DNA of 64,000 nucleotides, taken from NCBI RefSeq assembly GCF_004363955.1, contig NZ_SNZR01000011.1, forward strand, positions 1,426,001 through 1,490,000. Reading direction: 5' to 3'. Source of the stretch: Enterovirga rhinocerotis. GTDB taxonomy: Bacteria > Pseudomonadota > Alphaproteobacteria > Rhizobiales > Beijerinckiaceae. Under the pieces are notes generated by a model. It saw nothing but the letters and a program-made list of their open reading frames with translations, was not told where the DNA came from and made no database searches. Made by a program: the position numbers and the translations under genes. This document shows, piece after piece, positions 50,942-59,077 of the stretch. The stretch's first letter is position 1. Each line of letters begins with the position of its first letter.

Positions 50942-51736
50942 TCAGCCTTTCGGCGGGAAGGGAACGAAGGCGCTCGTGCGCTGCTGATATCTGCGGTAGG
51001 CGTCCCCGTGCTTGGCGAGCATGTGCTCCTCCAAAGGCGGAATTCCCGAGATGCGCGTCAGCAGGAGCGTCATCGAGATCGGTGCCAGGATTGCGAGCCA
51101 ACCCCACGGATAGGATGCGGCCACCGCGATGAACGCGTAGGCACTCCACAGGACGCATTCGAAGAAGTAGTTCGGGTGTCGGGACCAGGCCCAAACTCCG
51201 CGATCACAGACCCCGCCCCGTCGCGCACGCGCGAAGGCACGGAGTTGCCCATCCGCGACAGATCCCCCGGCAAACCCGGCGAAGAACACGGCGACGCCGA
51301 TCAGGTCCTGCCAGCCGAGCCATGGCGAGGGATTATGCGCCGCGAGCACGATCCCGAGGGCGAGAGGTAAGCTCGCCAGCGCCTGCATCTGCAGCAGACG
51401 GGCGAGTTTAGCCCGCGCGCTGTCTCCCCAATCGCGTTTCAGCCTGGCATAGCGCGGATCCTCGGCGATGCCGCGCGTGCGCCGAGCGACATGCGAGCCG
51501 AGCCGCGCGGCCCAGGCGATCGCGAGCGCTGCGACGAGCATCCGGCGCGACATCGGACCGACTCCGAAAGGCAGGAGCGCGCCGATGGCGCCGGTTGTGC
51601 CGAGGCCGAAGGTCCAGATCACGTCGATCCAGCCGGAATTGCCGGTGCGTCGCTCGACGAGCGTCGCCGAGGCCATCACCGCAGACATCGCGAACCCCGC
51701 ATAGAGGACGATGGCTACGAATGAAACGAGCGTCAT
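50942..51736 (-). CDS. DUF1295 (steroid 5-alpha-reductase-like) membrane protein
   Basis: A 264-residue protein with about seven hydrophobic helices. VWAWSRHPNYFFECVLW and the C-terminal PLEEHMLAKHGDAYRRYQQRTSAFVPFPP are the DUF1295 signatures (isoprenylcysteine methyltransferase / steroid reductase superfamily). The ATG at 51736 overlaps the end of chrR by four bases. Its position between an anti-sigma and a lipid methyltransferase suggests reduction or modification of a lipid double bond; this is inference. Confidence 0.88.
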   Translation of the reverse strand: MTLVSFVAIVLYAGFAMSAVMASATLVERRTGNSGWIDVIWTFGLGTTGAIGALLPFGVGPMSRRMLVAALAIAWAARLGSHVARRTRGIAEDPRYARLKRDWGDSARAKLARLLQMQALASLPLALGIVLAAHNPSPWLGWQDLIGVAVFFAGFAGGSVADGQLRAFARARRGGVCDRGVWAWSRHPNYFFECVLWSAYAFIAVAASYPWGWLAILAPISMTLLLTRISGIPPLEEHMLAKHGDAYRRYQQRTSAFVPFPPKG

Positions 51737-52359
51737 AAGCGAACCAGAGGCTGCAGGATCCGGCCGAGCCAACCCTGGAACAGGACTTCGCCCGTGACGG
51801 CGGAGATGCAGGTGCACCCTTCGACCGGGTCGACGCGCGGCGTGTGGACGTGCTCCTCGCCCGCCTCATCGAAATCGCCGGTCGCGAACCGGCCGTGATC
51901 ATGCTCGAAAGCGCCCGACAGGATCGTCGTCCATTCAAGCCCGCTATGCTTGTGGTGCGGCAGCGAGACGCCCGGCGCCGCCCGCAGCATGAACACCCGT
52001 GCCTCCGCGCCGGGCACATCGACGCGACGCATGGCGATGCGGAACCCGATCTTCCGCCACGGCCCGATGACGTATGGCCGCAAGACCCTCGGCAAGCCCC
52101 GCTCGGGCGCCGCGGCGGGTCTCCCGCTGTCCGCAATTCCCCGAGACGCAAGCGGCAGGACGCCGAACGTTCCGCTCATCGCGGCGGGCTCCGCCGCTTC
52201 GAGAAGCGCTCCTTGCACGGCTTCGAGATCGCGTAGCCGCTGCCGACTCACGGGATCGATTTCGAGGTGGATCGCGACGACGAGTGCGAGGCCCTCGTCG
52301 AGCGTGCCGGCTGCAAAGGCCGCGAGAGCCTCGTCGGACGGGCGATGCACGATGCTCAT
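51733..52359 (-). CDS. chrR: ChrR-like cupin anti-sigma factor
   Basis: 208 residues. The N-terminal anti-sigma domain has H5 and H31 where ChrR has zinc-ligand histidines, but the two ligand cysteines are replaced by D35 and S38 (HLEIDPVSR instead of HLxxCxxCR). The C-terminal cupin domain keeps its metal site (LPHHKHSGLEW with H136, H138 and E142, and H170/H172). In Rhodobacter ChrR frees RpoE on singlet oxygen and the cupin senses the signal. The start overlaps the sigma gene stop by ATGA. Confidence 0.9.
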   Translation of the reverse strand: MSIVHRPSDEALAAFAAGTLDEGLALVVAIHLEIDPVSRQRLRDLEAVQGALLEAAEPAAMSGTFGVLPLASRGIADSGRPAAAPERGLPRVLRPYVIGPWRKIGFRIAMRRVDVPGAEARVFMLRAAPGVSLPHHKHSGLEWTTILSGAFEHDHGRFATGDFDEAGEEHVHTPRVDPVEGCTCISAVTGEVLFQGWLGRILQPLVRL

Positions 52360-52964
52360 CGCAGATCCTCCAGCCTTCCTCGCAGATGCGCCATGGCGAG
52401 GCGCAGGCGGGATTTGACGGTTCCGAGGGGGATCGAGAGACGGCTCGCAACCTCCTGGTGGCTGCAACCCTGCAGAAACGCGAGTTCGACGACCCGCAAT
52501 TGATCCACGGAGAGTTCGCTGACGGCCGATCGGACCAGGGCGTCGCGCTCGGCGCCGTACAGCAGGTCGTCAGGCCGCTCGGGCTCGTCCTCGTCCAGGA
52601 TCTCATAGACCTGAGACAATCGCAGGCGCGTATCGCGACGAGCGATGTCGATCCGCCGATTGCGGGCGATGCTGGCGATCCAGGTCGCGGCGCTCGCCTT
52701 CGCCGGATCGAACAGGGAAGCCTTTCGCCAAACGGTCAGCATGGTTTCCTGCGCCACCTCCTCGGCGAGTTCCGGCGGCGCTCCACTCCTCAAGAGCAGC
52801 CCTTTCAAGCGGGGCGCAAAATGGTCGAACAGCTTCGCGAACGCATCCCGGTCGCCCGAGCGCGCGATCGCATCGATCAGTGCATTGGGATCGAACAAGG
52901 CGACGACCCGGCCTCCATGCGCCCCCGCCATCTCCGTGCGGGTCAAGGCGAGCGCCGCAACCAT
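52356..52964 (-). CDS. rpoE: ECF sigma factor, RpoE (ECF11) type
   Basis: Extracytoplasmic-function sigma factor, up to 202 residues: region 2 (FAKLFDHFAPRLKGLL, VAQETMLTVWRKASLF, TWIASIARNRRID) and region 4 (LSVDQLRVVELAFLQGCSHQEVA, GTVKSRLRLAMAHLRG). Pairing with a ChrR cupin anti-sigma marks the singlet-oxygen type. The ATG at 52964 is only five bases from a promoter -10 at 52969, so translation is either leaderless or begins later, for example at ATG 52931. First gene of the minus-strand operon. Confidence 0.93.
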   Translation of the reverse strand: MVAALALTRTEMAGAHGGRVVALFDPNALIDAIARSGDRDAFAKLFDHFAPRLKGLLLRSGAPPELAEEVAQETMLTVWRKASLFDPAKASAATWIASIARNRRIDIARRDTRLRLSQVYEILDEDEPERPDDLLYGAERDALVRSAVSELSVDQLRVVELAFLQGCSHQEVASRLSIPLGTVKSRLRLAMAHLRGRLEDLR

Positions 52965-52968
52965 AGCC

Positions 52969-52998
52969 TAGATACGGAGCCCCGACGCAGTTGGATCA
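52969..52998 (-). promoter_or_regulatory. Candidate autoregulatory ECF11-type promoter
   Basis: On the minus strand: TGATCC (52998-52993), 18 bases, TATCTA (52974-52969). TGATCC is the -35 known for Rhodobacter RpoE promoters. It sits directly before the sigma gene, as expected for an autoregulated ECF operon. Confidence 0.7.
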
Positions 52999-53005
52999 GC
53001 ACGCA

Positions 53006-53377
53006 TCATCGAATGGCTCGCCAACTGACGTCCCGGCACACCATCTTTCCGAGAATGCAGCCGCGGGATTGGAGCGCGCCATCGCTCGCCCGAATTGTTA
53101 TCGAATAGGAGAGATTTCGCTTCTGATCGAAGGCGAAGCCCGAGAAGGTTCCGTCGGCCCCGCGCGAGAGGGTCATCACCAGCCTGTCGCCGACGGCTTC
53201 ACCCGAGCTTGTATCCTTCACCCACAGGTTGCTCGCGCAGACCTTGTCGCCGCAGGGTGCGATGAGGACGCGCGCATTGCCGTCTCCCCGCATCCAGGTG
53301 CCCTCGATCCCGGCCGCCGTCGCGGTCGAGGCGGCCAGCATGCCGGCGATCACGAGGACCGATCGACGCTTCGTCAT
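53006..53377 (-). CDS. DUF2147-like periplasmic protein
   Basis: A 123-residue secreted protein with a signal peptide ending near ATAAG. The mature part GIEGTWMRGDGNARVLIAPCG and VCASNLWVKD matches the DUF2147 fold, with C-terminal CILGKMVCRDVSW; its cysteines probably form disulfides. The start overlaps the stop of the upstream membrane gene (ATGA) and is preceded by GAGGAG. Role unknown. It lies between the two halves of the sigma-linked cluster. Confidence 0.8.
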   Translation of the reverse strand: MTKRRSVLVIAGMLAASTATAAGIEGTWMRGDGNARVLIAPCGDKVCASNLWVKDTSSGEAVGDRLVMTLSRGADGTFSGFAFDQKRNLSYSITIRASDGALQSRGCILGKMVCRDVSWRAIR

Positions 53378-53988
53378 GATCTCGTCTCCTCACTGTCGTG
53401 GCGATTTACGCTGCCACGAGCCTCGCGGATCTCCTCGTCGTGTTCGCTTGCGTTCGCGAAGAGGAGCGAGATCATGACGGTCAGGCCGGCCGCACTGAGG
53501 AAGTTCAGCCGCCGCAGGGCCGCGTATTCCTGCTCCGTGTAGGCATGGAGCGGTGCCGGGAAGGCGCTATCCGACAGGACATGGACCGCGAAAGCGACGG
53601 CCGCGAAGGCGAAGCCGATGCGCTCCCGGCGTCGGAAGAGCAGTACGCTCAGCATGAGGCAGGGGAAAAGGAAGACCCCGACCCCGGATTGCGGACCGAA
53701 CACGACGAGACAAAGGACGGTGTTGCCAATGCCGGCCACCAGCAGGACGACGCGTCCGAGCAGCGTGCTGCGCTTCATCACGGTCGGCACGATCGCGAAG
53801 AAGGGCGTCGAGAGGAACGTCACCAAGGACGGCAAGACGGCAGGGGAGACGGCCCAGCGGAAATAGAGGGGATAGAAGGGCTGGTTGAAGGCCACGATGA
53901 GCGCGACCTTGGCGGCGATTTCCGCGCGCGGATCGCTGTTCACGGTGTAGTCCTTGAGCGCCGCCATCCAGCGTCGGATCGAATCCAT
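53374..53988 (-). CDS. Integral membrane protein of unknown function
   Basis: A 204-residue protein with five or six hydrophobic segments (for example TLLGRVVLLVAGIGNTVLCL and FLFPCLMLSVLLF). It resembles the membrane sensor halves attached to cyclases, but no catalytic domain follows. I chose ATG 53988, preceded by AGGACAGGAG, over an upstream frame that would add a very basic leader. Cotranslated with the DUF2147 gene. Divergent from the flavoprotein operon. Confidence 0.7.
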   Translation of the reverse strand: MDSIRRWMAALKDYTVNSDPRAEIAAKVALIVAFNQPFYPLYFRWAVSPAVLPSLVTFLSTPFFAIVPTVMKRSTLLGRVVLLVAGIGNTVLCLVVFGPQSGVGVFLFPCLMLSVLLFRRRERIGFAFAAVAFAVHVLSDSAFPAPLHAYTEQEYAALRRLNFLSAAGLTVMISLLFANASEHDEEIREARGSVNRHDSEETRS

Positions 53989-54081
53989 CGCTCCTGTCCT
54001 CCGAAGCCGTCGTCTCCCAAGCCTCCTACGAGTCTCGCGCGGCTTCGGCTCACCCTCGACCGCGTTTTTGATGGAGCCCAC

Positions 54082-54111
54082 AAATCCAGCGTCGAGGCCG
54101 CCTCGTATATC
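54082..54111 (+). promoter_or_regulatory. Candidate ECF11-type promoter before the flavoprotein operon
   Basis: AAATCC (54082-54087), an 18-base spacer and TATATC (54106-54111), 27 bases before the GTG start. Same spacing as the two other local sites; the -35 departs from TGATCC in its first two bases. Confidence 0.5.
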
Positions 54112-54137
54112 CCTCCGGATCGAACGGAGAGCGCGGC

Positions 54138-55478
54138 GTGCAGTCAGGGCTTGGTGCGAGACAGAGGATCGCCGTGATCGGCGGCGGGATTTCCGGTCTC
54201 TCGGCGGCTTGGCTTCTCGGTAAGGCTCATGACGTCGTGCTGTTCGAGGCTGCCCAACGCCTCGGCGGACATGCCAACACGGTCGATGTCTCGGGTGGCG
54301 ATGGCGCGAAGATCGCGGTCGATACCGGCTTCATCGTCTATAACGAGGCGACCTATCCGAATTTTGTCGCCCTGATGGAGCATCTCGGCGTCGAGACGCG
54401 ACCGACCGAGATGTCGTTTGCGGTGTCGCTCGACGGCGGTCAGCTCGAGTACAGCGGAACCAGCATCTCGGGCCTCTTCGCGCAGCGCCGGAACCTCGTC
54501 AGCCCGCGCTTCTGGTCGATGCTGCAGGACATCGCGCGCTTCTATCGCTCGGCAACGAAGGATGCGGCTGGGGCCGGCACGGCCTCCGCGTCGCTTGGAG
54601 ATTATCTCGACGCGGGCAATTTCGGGCCGGCGTTTCGCGACGATCACCTGCTGCCGATGGCAGCCGCGATCTGGTCCGCTCCATGTTCCGAAATCCTCTC
54701 CTATCCGGCCCAGGCGTTCCTCCAGTTCCATCACAACCACGGGCTTCTGCAATTGACGAACCGGCCCGTCTGGCGGACCATCGTCGGTGGCAGTCGGACC
54801 TATGTCGAGCGTCTGGCTTCCGCCTTCGCAGGCGAGAGGCGGGTCGCCGCCCCCGTCCGTCGGGTCCGACGCGATCCTGGCGAGGTCGTCCTCCAGGGCG
54901 ACGGTTGGAGCGAGCGCTTCGATGCTGTGGTCTTCGCAACGCATGCCGATGACGCGCTGGCGATGTTGGGCGATGCAAGCCCCCGGGAAGCGCGTCTGCT
55001 CGGCGCCTTCCGGTACAGCCGCAATCGTGCCGTGCTGCATCGGGATGCCGCGCTGATGCCCCGCCGGCGCCGAGCCTGGGCCAGCTGGAACCACATCGGT
55101 CATCGGAACCGCCCCGACGAGCCGTGTCCCGTGACCTATTGGATGAACCGCCTTCAGGGGCTCGACGACGACCGGAGCGTGTTCGTCACCCTCAACCCGC
55201 CCGCCGATCTCCGGGACGATGTCGTCATCCGGGAAGAGAGCTACCAGCACCCGTTATTCGATGCCGCCGCGTTGTCGGCTCAGGCGGACCTTTGGTCGCT
55301 GCAGGGCGCAAGGCGGAGCTGGTTCTGCGGTGCCTATTTCGGCGCGGGCTTCCACGAGGATGGCTTGCAATCGGGCCTTGCCGTCGCGGAAGCGCTCGGC
55401 AATGTCCGGCGACCGTGGAACGTCGCCGTCGAATCCGGCCGTATCCCGGTGGCCGTGCCGCTGGAGCAGGCGGCATGA
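54138..55478 (+). CDS. FAD/NAD(P)-dependent amine-oxidase-like protein (possible fatty-acyl desaturase)
   Basis: A 446-residue flavoprotein with dinucleotide motif IAVIGGGISGLSAAWLL, GGHANTVDV and a C-terminal FAD contact WFCGAYFGAGFHEDGLQSG. This is the uncharacterised NAD(P)-binding amine oxidase group adjacent to DUF1365 and cyclopropane synthase genes across bacteria. In Rhodobacter a homologue was assigned as the desaturase of furan fatty acid synthesis. GTG start with GGAG nine bases upstream. Stop overlaps the DUF1365 start. Confidence 0.9.
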   Translation: MQSGLGARQRIAVIGGGISGLSAAWLLGKAHDVVLFEAAQRLGGHANTVDVSGGDGAKIAVDTGFIVYNEATYPNFVALMEHLGVETRPTEMSFAVSLDGGQLEYSGTSISGLFAQRRNLVSPRFWSMLQDIARFYRSATKDAAGAGTASASLGDYLDAGNFGPAFRDDHLLPMAAAIWSAPCSEILSYPAQAFLQFHHNHGLLQLTNRPVWRTIVGGSRTYVERLASAFAGERRVAAPVRRVRRDPGEVVLQGDGWSERFDAVVFATHADDALAMLGDASPREARLLGAFRYSRNRAVLHRDAALMPRRRRAWASWNHIGHRNRPDEPCPVTYWMNRLQGLDDDRSVFVTLNPPADLRDDVVIREESYQHPLFDAAALSAQADLWSLQGARRSWFCGAYFGAGFHEDGLQSGLAVAEALGNVRRPWNVAVESGRIPVAVPLEQAA

Positions 55479-56278
55479 GCGGCCATTCCGCCCTCTATGT
55501 CGGAAGGGTGAAGCACCATCGCTTCCGCCCGAGGCCTCATTCCCTGGCATACCGGGTCTATTGGACGCTGCTCGATCTCGACGAGATCGACGAGCTGGCG
55601 TCCGGACTGCGCTTCTTCTCGCGGAGCCGGTTCAATCTCTACAGCTTCCGAGACGCGGATTACGGCGACCGCACCGGGCGGCCACTTAAGCCGCAGATCG
55701 AGGCAATCCTCGCGGATTCCGGGATCGACTGCGAGGGCGGCCCGATCCGTCTCCTGACCATGCCGCGCGTCCTCGGCTACGCCTTCAATCCAATCAGCAC
55801 CTATTTCTGCCACCGACCGGACGGCTCGCTCCACGCGACGGTCTACGAGGTGCACAATACCTTCGGCGAGATCCACACCTATGTGGCGCCGGCCGCGCCC
55901 GACGCTGCCGTGCAACGGCAGACGGTCGGCAAGGCGTTTCACGTCTCGCCCTTCATGGGGTTGGCGATGAATTACCGGTTCAGCGTGGTTCCGCCCGGCG
56001 AGCGTGTGTCGATGTCCATCGAAGGACATGACGACGAGGGCCGTCTCATCGTCGCGTCGTTGAACGGCCAACGCGCTCCGTTGAGCGATTCAGCGCTTCT
56101 GCGGCTTCTCGTGAGCCATCCTCTCGTGACGCTGAAAGTCACCGCGGCCATTCACTGGCACGCCCTGCGGCTCCTCGCGAAGCGCATCCCGTTCTGGCCC
56201 CACCCAGCGCCTCCGAAGCGGTCGGTGAGCCTCGGGGCTACGGTGGCGGCAGCCGCCGAGGGAGCGCGGCGATCATGA
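55475..56278 (+). CDS. DUF1365 family protein
   Basis: A 267-residue soluble protein. LYVGRVKHHRFRPRPHSLAY, RLLTMPRVLGYAFNPISTYF and VYEVHNTFGE are the DUF1365 landmarks. Biochemical role unknown, but the flavoprotein - DUF1365 - cyclopropane synthase trio is widely conserved and points to unsaturated-lipid modification. Four-base overlaps on both sides (ATGA type) show tight translational coupling. Confidence 0.93.
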   Translation: MSGHSALYVGRVKHHRFRPRPHSLAYRVYWTLLDLDEIDELASGLRFFSRSRFNLYSFRDADYGDRTGRPLKPQIEAILADSGIDCEGGPIRLLTMPRVLGYAFNPISTYFCHRPDGSLHATVYEVHNTFGEIHTYVAPAAPDAAVQRQTVGKAFHVSPFMGLAMNYRFSVVPPGERVSMSIEGHDDEGRLIVASLNGQRAPLSDSALLRLLVSHPLVTLKVTAAIHWHALRLLAKRIPFWPHPAPPKRSVSLGATVAAAAEGARRS

Positions 56279-57519
56279 TGATTCCCGAAACGGATCATCC
56301 CGTTGCGGACTCCGTCGCCCCGGCGAGGCGGGAGGGCGCGATGTCGCGCTGGCTTCTCCGTCGCGTCCTGTCCTGCGTCGCAATCGGCCGACTGACCGTC
56401 GTGACGCCGGGCGGCGAGCATCTTTCTGCGGGCCCCGCCAGCGCCGGGCTTCAGGCCGTGCTGATCCTCAAGAGCTGGCGCGCCGTGCGGCGCCTCCTGC
56501 TGGACGGCGACATCGGGCTCGCCGAGGCGTATCGCGACGGCGACATCGACACGCCCGACCTCACGGCCCTCATCGAACTTCTGGCGCGCAACGCCGCGAC
56601 ATTGCGCCAGCATTTCTCCGGCGCCCTGCCGGCTCGCATGATCAATCGCTTCCGCCATCTGCTGAACGCGAATACGCGCGCGGGCAGCAGCCGGAACATC
56701 ATGGCGCATTACGACCTCGGCAATGCCTTCTATGCTCGCTGGCTGGACGAGCAGATGGTCTATTCCTCGGCGCTGTACGACACATCCGCCGAAACACTCG
56801 AGAGCGCCCAGCAGCGCAAGCTCGACCGCATTGTCGATATGCTGGGTCTAACCGGCCGCGAGCACGTCCTCGAGATCGGCTGCGGCTGGGGGGCTCTGAC
56901 GGCCAGGCTGGCGCGCGAGGGCTGCCGCGTCACGGCCGTGACCCTGTCGCCTGCGCAGCTTGCGGTCGCGCGCGAGCGCGCCGCACGGGAGGGGCTGGCC
57001 GATCGCGTCGACATACAGCTCAGGGACTACCGCGACATCGCAGGTGAGTTCGACCGTATCGTATCGATCGAGATGATCGAGGCGGTCGGGCGAGCCTATT
57101 GGCCATCCTATTTCGGGACGTTGGCACGCTCGCTCAGGCCGGGCGGCCGGGCCGTTCTGCAATCGATCACGATCGACGAACGGTTCTTCGAATCGTATCA
57201 GCGGGGCACAGACTTCATTCAACGTCACATCTTCCCCGGCGGGTGTTTGCCTTCGGTCACTGCGATCGAACGGGAGGCGGCGCGGGCGGCCCTCCGCGTC
57301 GAGGACCGCTTTGATTTCGGCGCGAGCTACGCCCTCACGTTGCGCGAATGGCGCCATCGCTTCGTGCAGAACTGGGGCGAGATTCTGAAGCTCGGCTTCG
57401 ACGAGCCGTTCCGGCGCTTGTGGGAGTTCTATCTCTGCTACTGCGAGGCAGGTTTTCGAGCCACGACAATCAACGTCCGCTTGTTGACGTTGCGCCACAG
57501 CGAACTCCGGTTGTCGTAA
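56275..57519 (+). CDS. Cyclopropane-fatty-acyl-phospholipid synthase family protein
   Basis: A 414-residue SAM methyltransferase of the CFA/UfaM group. The N-terminal lipid-binding part (AEAYRDGDIDTPDLTALIEL) is followed by MAHYDLGNAFYARWLDEQMVYSSA, the AdoMet motif LEIGCGWGALTARLAREG, SIEMIEAVG and the C-terminal FQRH-type IQRHIFPGGCLPS and EYYLCYCEAGF-like segments. It transfers a methyl(ene) to acyl double bonds of phospholipids. Last gene of the divergent operon, and the second such enzyme in the cluster. Confidence 0.93.
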   Translation: MMIPETDHPVADSVAPARREGAMSRWLLRRVLSCVAIGRLTVVTPGGEHLSAGPASAGLQAVLILKSWRAVRRLLLDGDIGLAEAYRDGDIDTPDLTALIELLARNAATLRQHFSGALPARMINRFRHLLNANTRAGSSRNIMAHYDLGNAFYARWLDEQMVYSSALYDTSAETLESAQQRKLDRIVDMLGLTGREHVLEIGCGWGALTARLAREGCRVTAVTLSPAQLAVARERAAREGLADRVDIQLRDYRDIAGEFDRIVSIEMIEAVGRAYWPSYFGTLARSLRPGGRAVLQSITIDERFFESYQRGTDFIQRHIFPGGCLPSVTAIEREAARAALRVEDRFDFGASYALTLREWRHRFVQNWGEILKLGFDEPFRRLWEFYLCYCEAGFRATTINVRLLTLRHSELRLS

Positions 57520-57690
57520 AGGCGTCGCATGCATCAGGAGGAGCACGCGGAGCCAGGGGCTGGATGAGCCGACCGCGAGAATGCCCGGCAGGCATTGACC
57601 CGCCGCGATAAAACCATCCGATTTGCGGGTGGTATTAATTGATCCTATCCGATTTCCGGGCTAGATTTCGATCATCGGAAGCGGGACGGT
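57520..57690. other. Intergenic region after the lipid cluster
   Basis: The first 100 bases show nothing recognisable. The remainder contains the paired repeats listed separately and leads into the broken DUF4160 gene. This is probably the border of the tRNA-Ser island. Confidence 0.4.
57617..57661. repeat. Two direct repeats, possible operator
   Basis: ATCCGATTTGCGGG (57617-57630) and ATCCGATTTCCGGG (57648-57661) differ in one base and are spaced 31 bases apart, about three helical turns, so both lie on the same DNA face. They precede the DUF4160/DUF2442-HTH pair and could be the binding sites of the HTH protein. Confidence 0.4.
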
Positions 57691-57900
57691 CATGGCAGGC
57701 TGTTCGCCATCGGCAAGGTCTCGATCAGGGTCTACGCCAACGACCACCTGCCGCTCCGCTTCCATACGTCGACGACGAGGCGCTGGTGACCTCGCCAGCC
57801 TCGCGGTGTTGCGGGGCACGGTGCCCAGCAAGGCCGCCATGGCGTGGGCTGCCGAGAACCTCGGCCTCATCCGCGCCGAGTGGAACCGCATCAATCCCGC
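57691..57900 (+). pseudogene. DUF4160 gene, frameshifted
   Basis: The DUF4160 family sequence is spread over three frames: FAIGKVSIRVYANDHLPLRFH, then DDEALV, then DLASLAVLRGTVPSK and ENLGLIRAEWNRINP. At least two frameshifts and no credible start make it non-functional unless the sequence has errors. DUF4160 proteins are usually encoded directly upstream of a DUF2442 protein, as here, in a toxin-antitoxin-like arrangement. Confidence 0.7.
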
Positions 57901-57924
57901 TTCCCGATCGCATAGGAGAGCAGC

Positions 57925-58449
57925 ATGGACACCAAGCCTCCCGGAATCCAGGCGGTCGAGACCGTTCCCGGCGGAAAGGTCCTCACCGTGACCTGGAGGA
58001 ACATCGTGTGGCCGGACGGCGGCAAGAGGAAGGCCGTGGACCTCGACGGCTGGATCGCGACCGGCGGCGAGATCCTCGCCCCCCTTAACCGGCGGGAGGT
58101 CTTCGAGCGCGCTGCGGTCGGCGAGCATGGCGCATCCGTCACCTGGGACGCGGGGGAAGGCGATCTGTCGATCGACGCCTTCCACCTCGAGCAGATCACG
58201 CGCGAGCAGTTGCCGTTCGGGGCCGAAGAGATCGCAGCGTGGCAGGCCGCCCTCGGGATTTCGAACAGCGAGGCGGCCGGCCTGCTCGGCATCAGGACCT
58301 CGACCTGGGCGACGTACAAGGCGGGCACGGCCACCATGCCCCACGCGATGCGGCTCCTCTGCCGGAGCACCCTGCGGGACCCCCTGACTCTGCACGCCTG
58401 GCTGCATCCCGCCCGCCCGGCCGGGCGGCCGAGGCGCGACGCTGCATAG
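57925..58449 (+). CDS. DUF2442 and helix-turn-helix fusion protein
   Basis: 174 residues. The N-terminal half (about 15-90) is a DUF2442 domain (VDLDGWIATGGEILAPLNRREVFER, LSIDAFHLEQI). Residues 95-150 are a DNA-binding region (AAWQAALGISNSEAAGLLGI, TWATYKAGTATMPHAMRLLC). Such proteins accompany DUF4160 and are thought to act as the antitoxin/repressor. ATG with GGAGAGCA upstream. With its partner broken, this one may survive alone. Confidence 0.8.
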   Translation: MDTKPPGIQAVETVPGGKVLTVTWRNIVWPDGGKRKAVDLDGWIATGGEILAPLNRREVFERAAVGEHGASVTWDAGEGDLSIDAFHLEQITREQLPFGAEEIAAWQAALGISNSEAAGLLGIRTSTWATYKAGTATMPHAMRLLCRSTLRDPLTLHAWLHPARPAGRPRRDAA

Positions 58450-58600
58450 GCCAGGAGCTCGACAGACGTGCGCGGCCAGATAGGATGCACGAGACGCCGC
58501 GCCCTACGGGCGAGTGACGTCCTCGGTCCAAGGCCGCCAAGCCTGCCATCCTATTGCGTCGGCAGATCGGATCGGTGGAGTAGGAACTCGACTAACGGCT
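58450..58600. other. Intergenic region
   Basis: About 150 bases with no gene. G+C falls compared with the flanks just before the next gene. Confidence 0.3.
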
Positions 58601-59077
58601 ATGTCGGACCATACTGATCCCACCAACAATGAAGTTGGTAATGCTTGGATGGTCTACATCCTGAATGAGGTTCAGGTAAACTGGCCGAGCCCCATTAACA
58701 TCGGGGTGAAGCATGTAAGATCCAGCACCGGCTTGTCGCTAGGCGATGAGCAGAAGGACCTCGTTGCGTTCTCTGGTCTCGTGAATTGGCTGATGCATGA
58801 GAAATTAATTCGATATCAGGGGGCGACTTTTGGCAGTGACTTTCTGATGGTCGCGCTTGCCGCGCCGGGCTGGGCAGTGCTCGGGACGAAGTCGCCGTCT
58901 GAGCCTGAGAAGACCATAGGCCAGCGCGTAAAGGACACCGCGACGGATATTGCGACGTCCGCGGCAGAGGAAGGCGCAAAACATATGGCGAAAGAGGCGG
59001 CGTCCGTTGCAGGTGACCTGCTGGGGACCTTCGTCGGCGCCTATAGCAGATCGGCAGCCGGAACGATGACCGTCTGA
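58601..59077 (+). CDS. Hypothetical island protein
   Basis: 158 residues. The N-terminal 85 residues (AWMVYILNEVQVNWPSPINI, FSGLVNWLMHEKLIRYQGA) look like a small folded, perhaps winged-helix, domain. The C-terminal 55 residues are an Ala-rich amphipathic helix region (ATSAAEEGAKHMAKEAASVAG). Lower G+C than surrounding housekeeping genes. No family recognised. Its TGA shares a base with the ATG of the next gene, so they form a pair. Confidence 0.6.
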   Translation: MSDHTDPTNNEVGNAWMVYILNEVQVNWPSPINIGVKHVRSSTGLSLGDEQKDLVAFSGLVNWLMHEKLIRYQGATFGSDFLMVALAAPGWAVLGTKSPSEPEKTIGQRVKDTATDIATSAAEEGAKHMAKEAASVAGDLLGTFVGAYSRSAAGTMTV

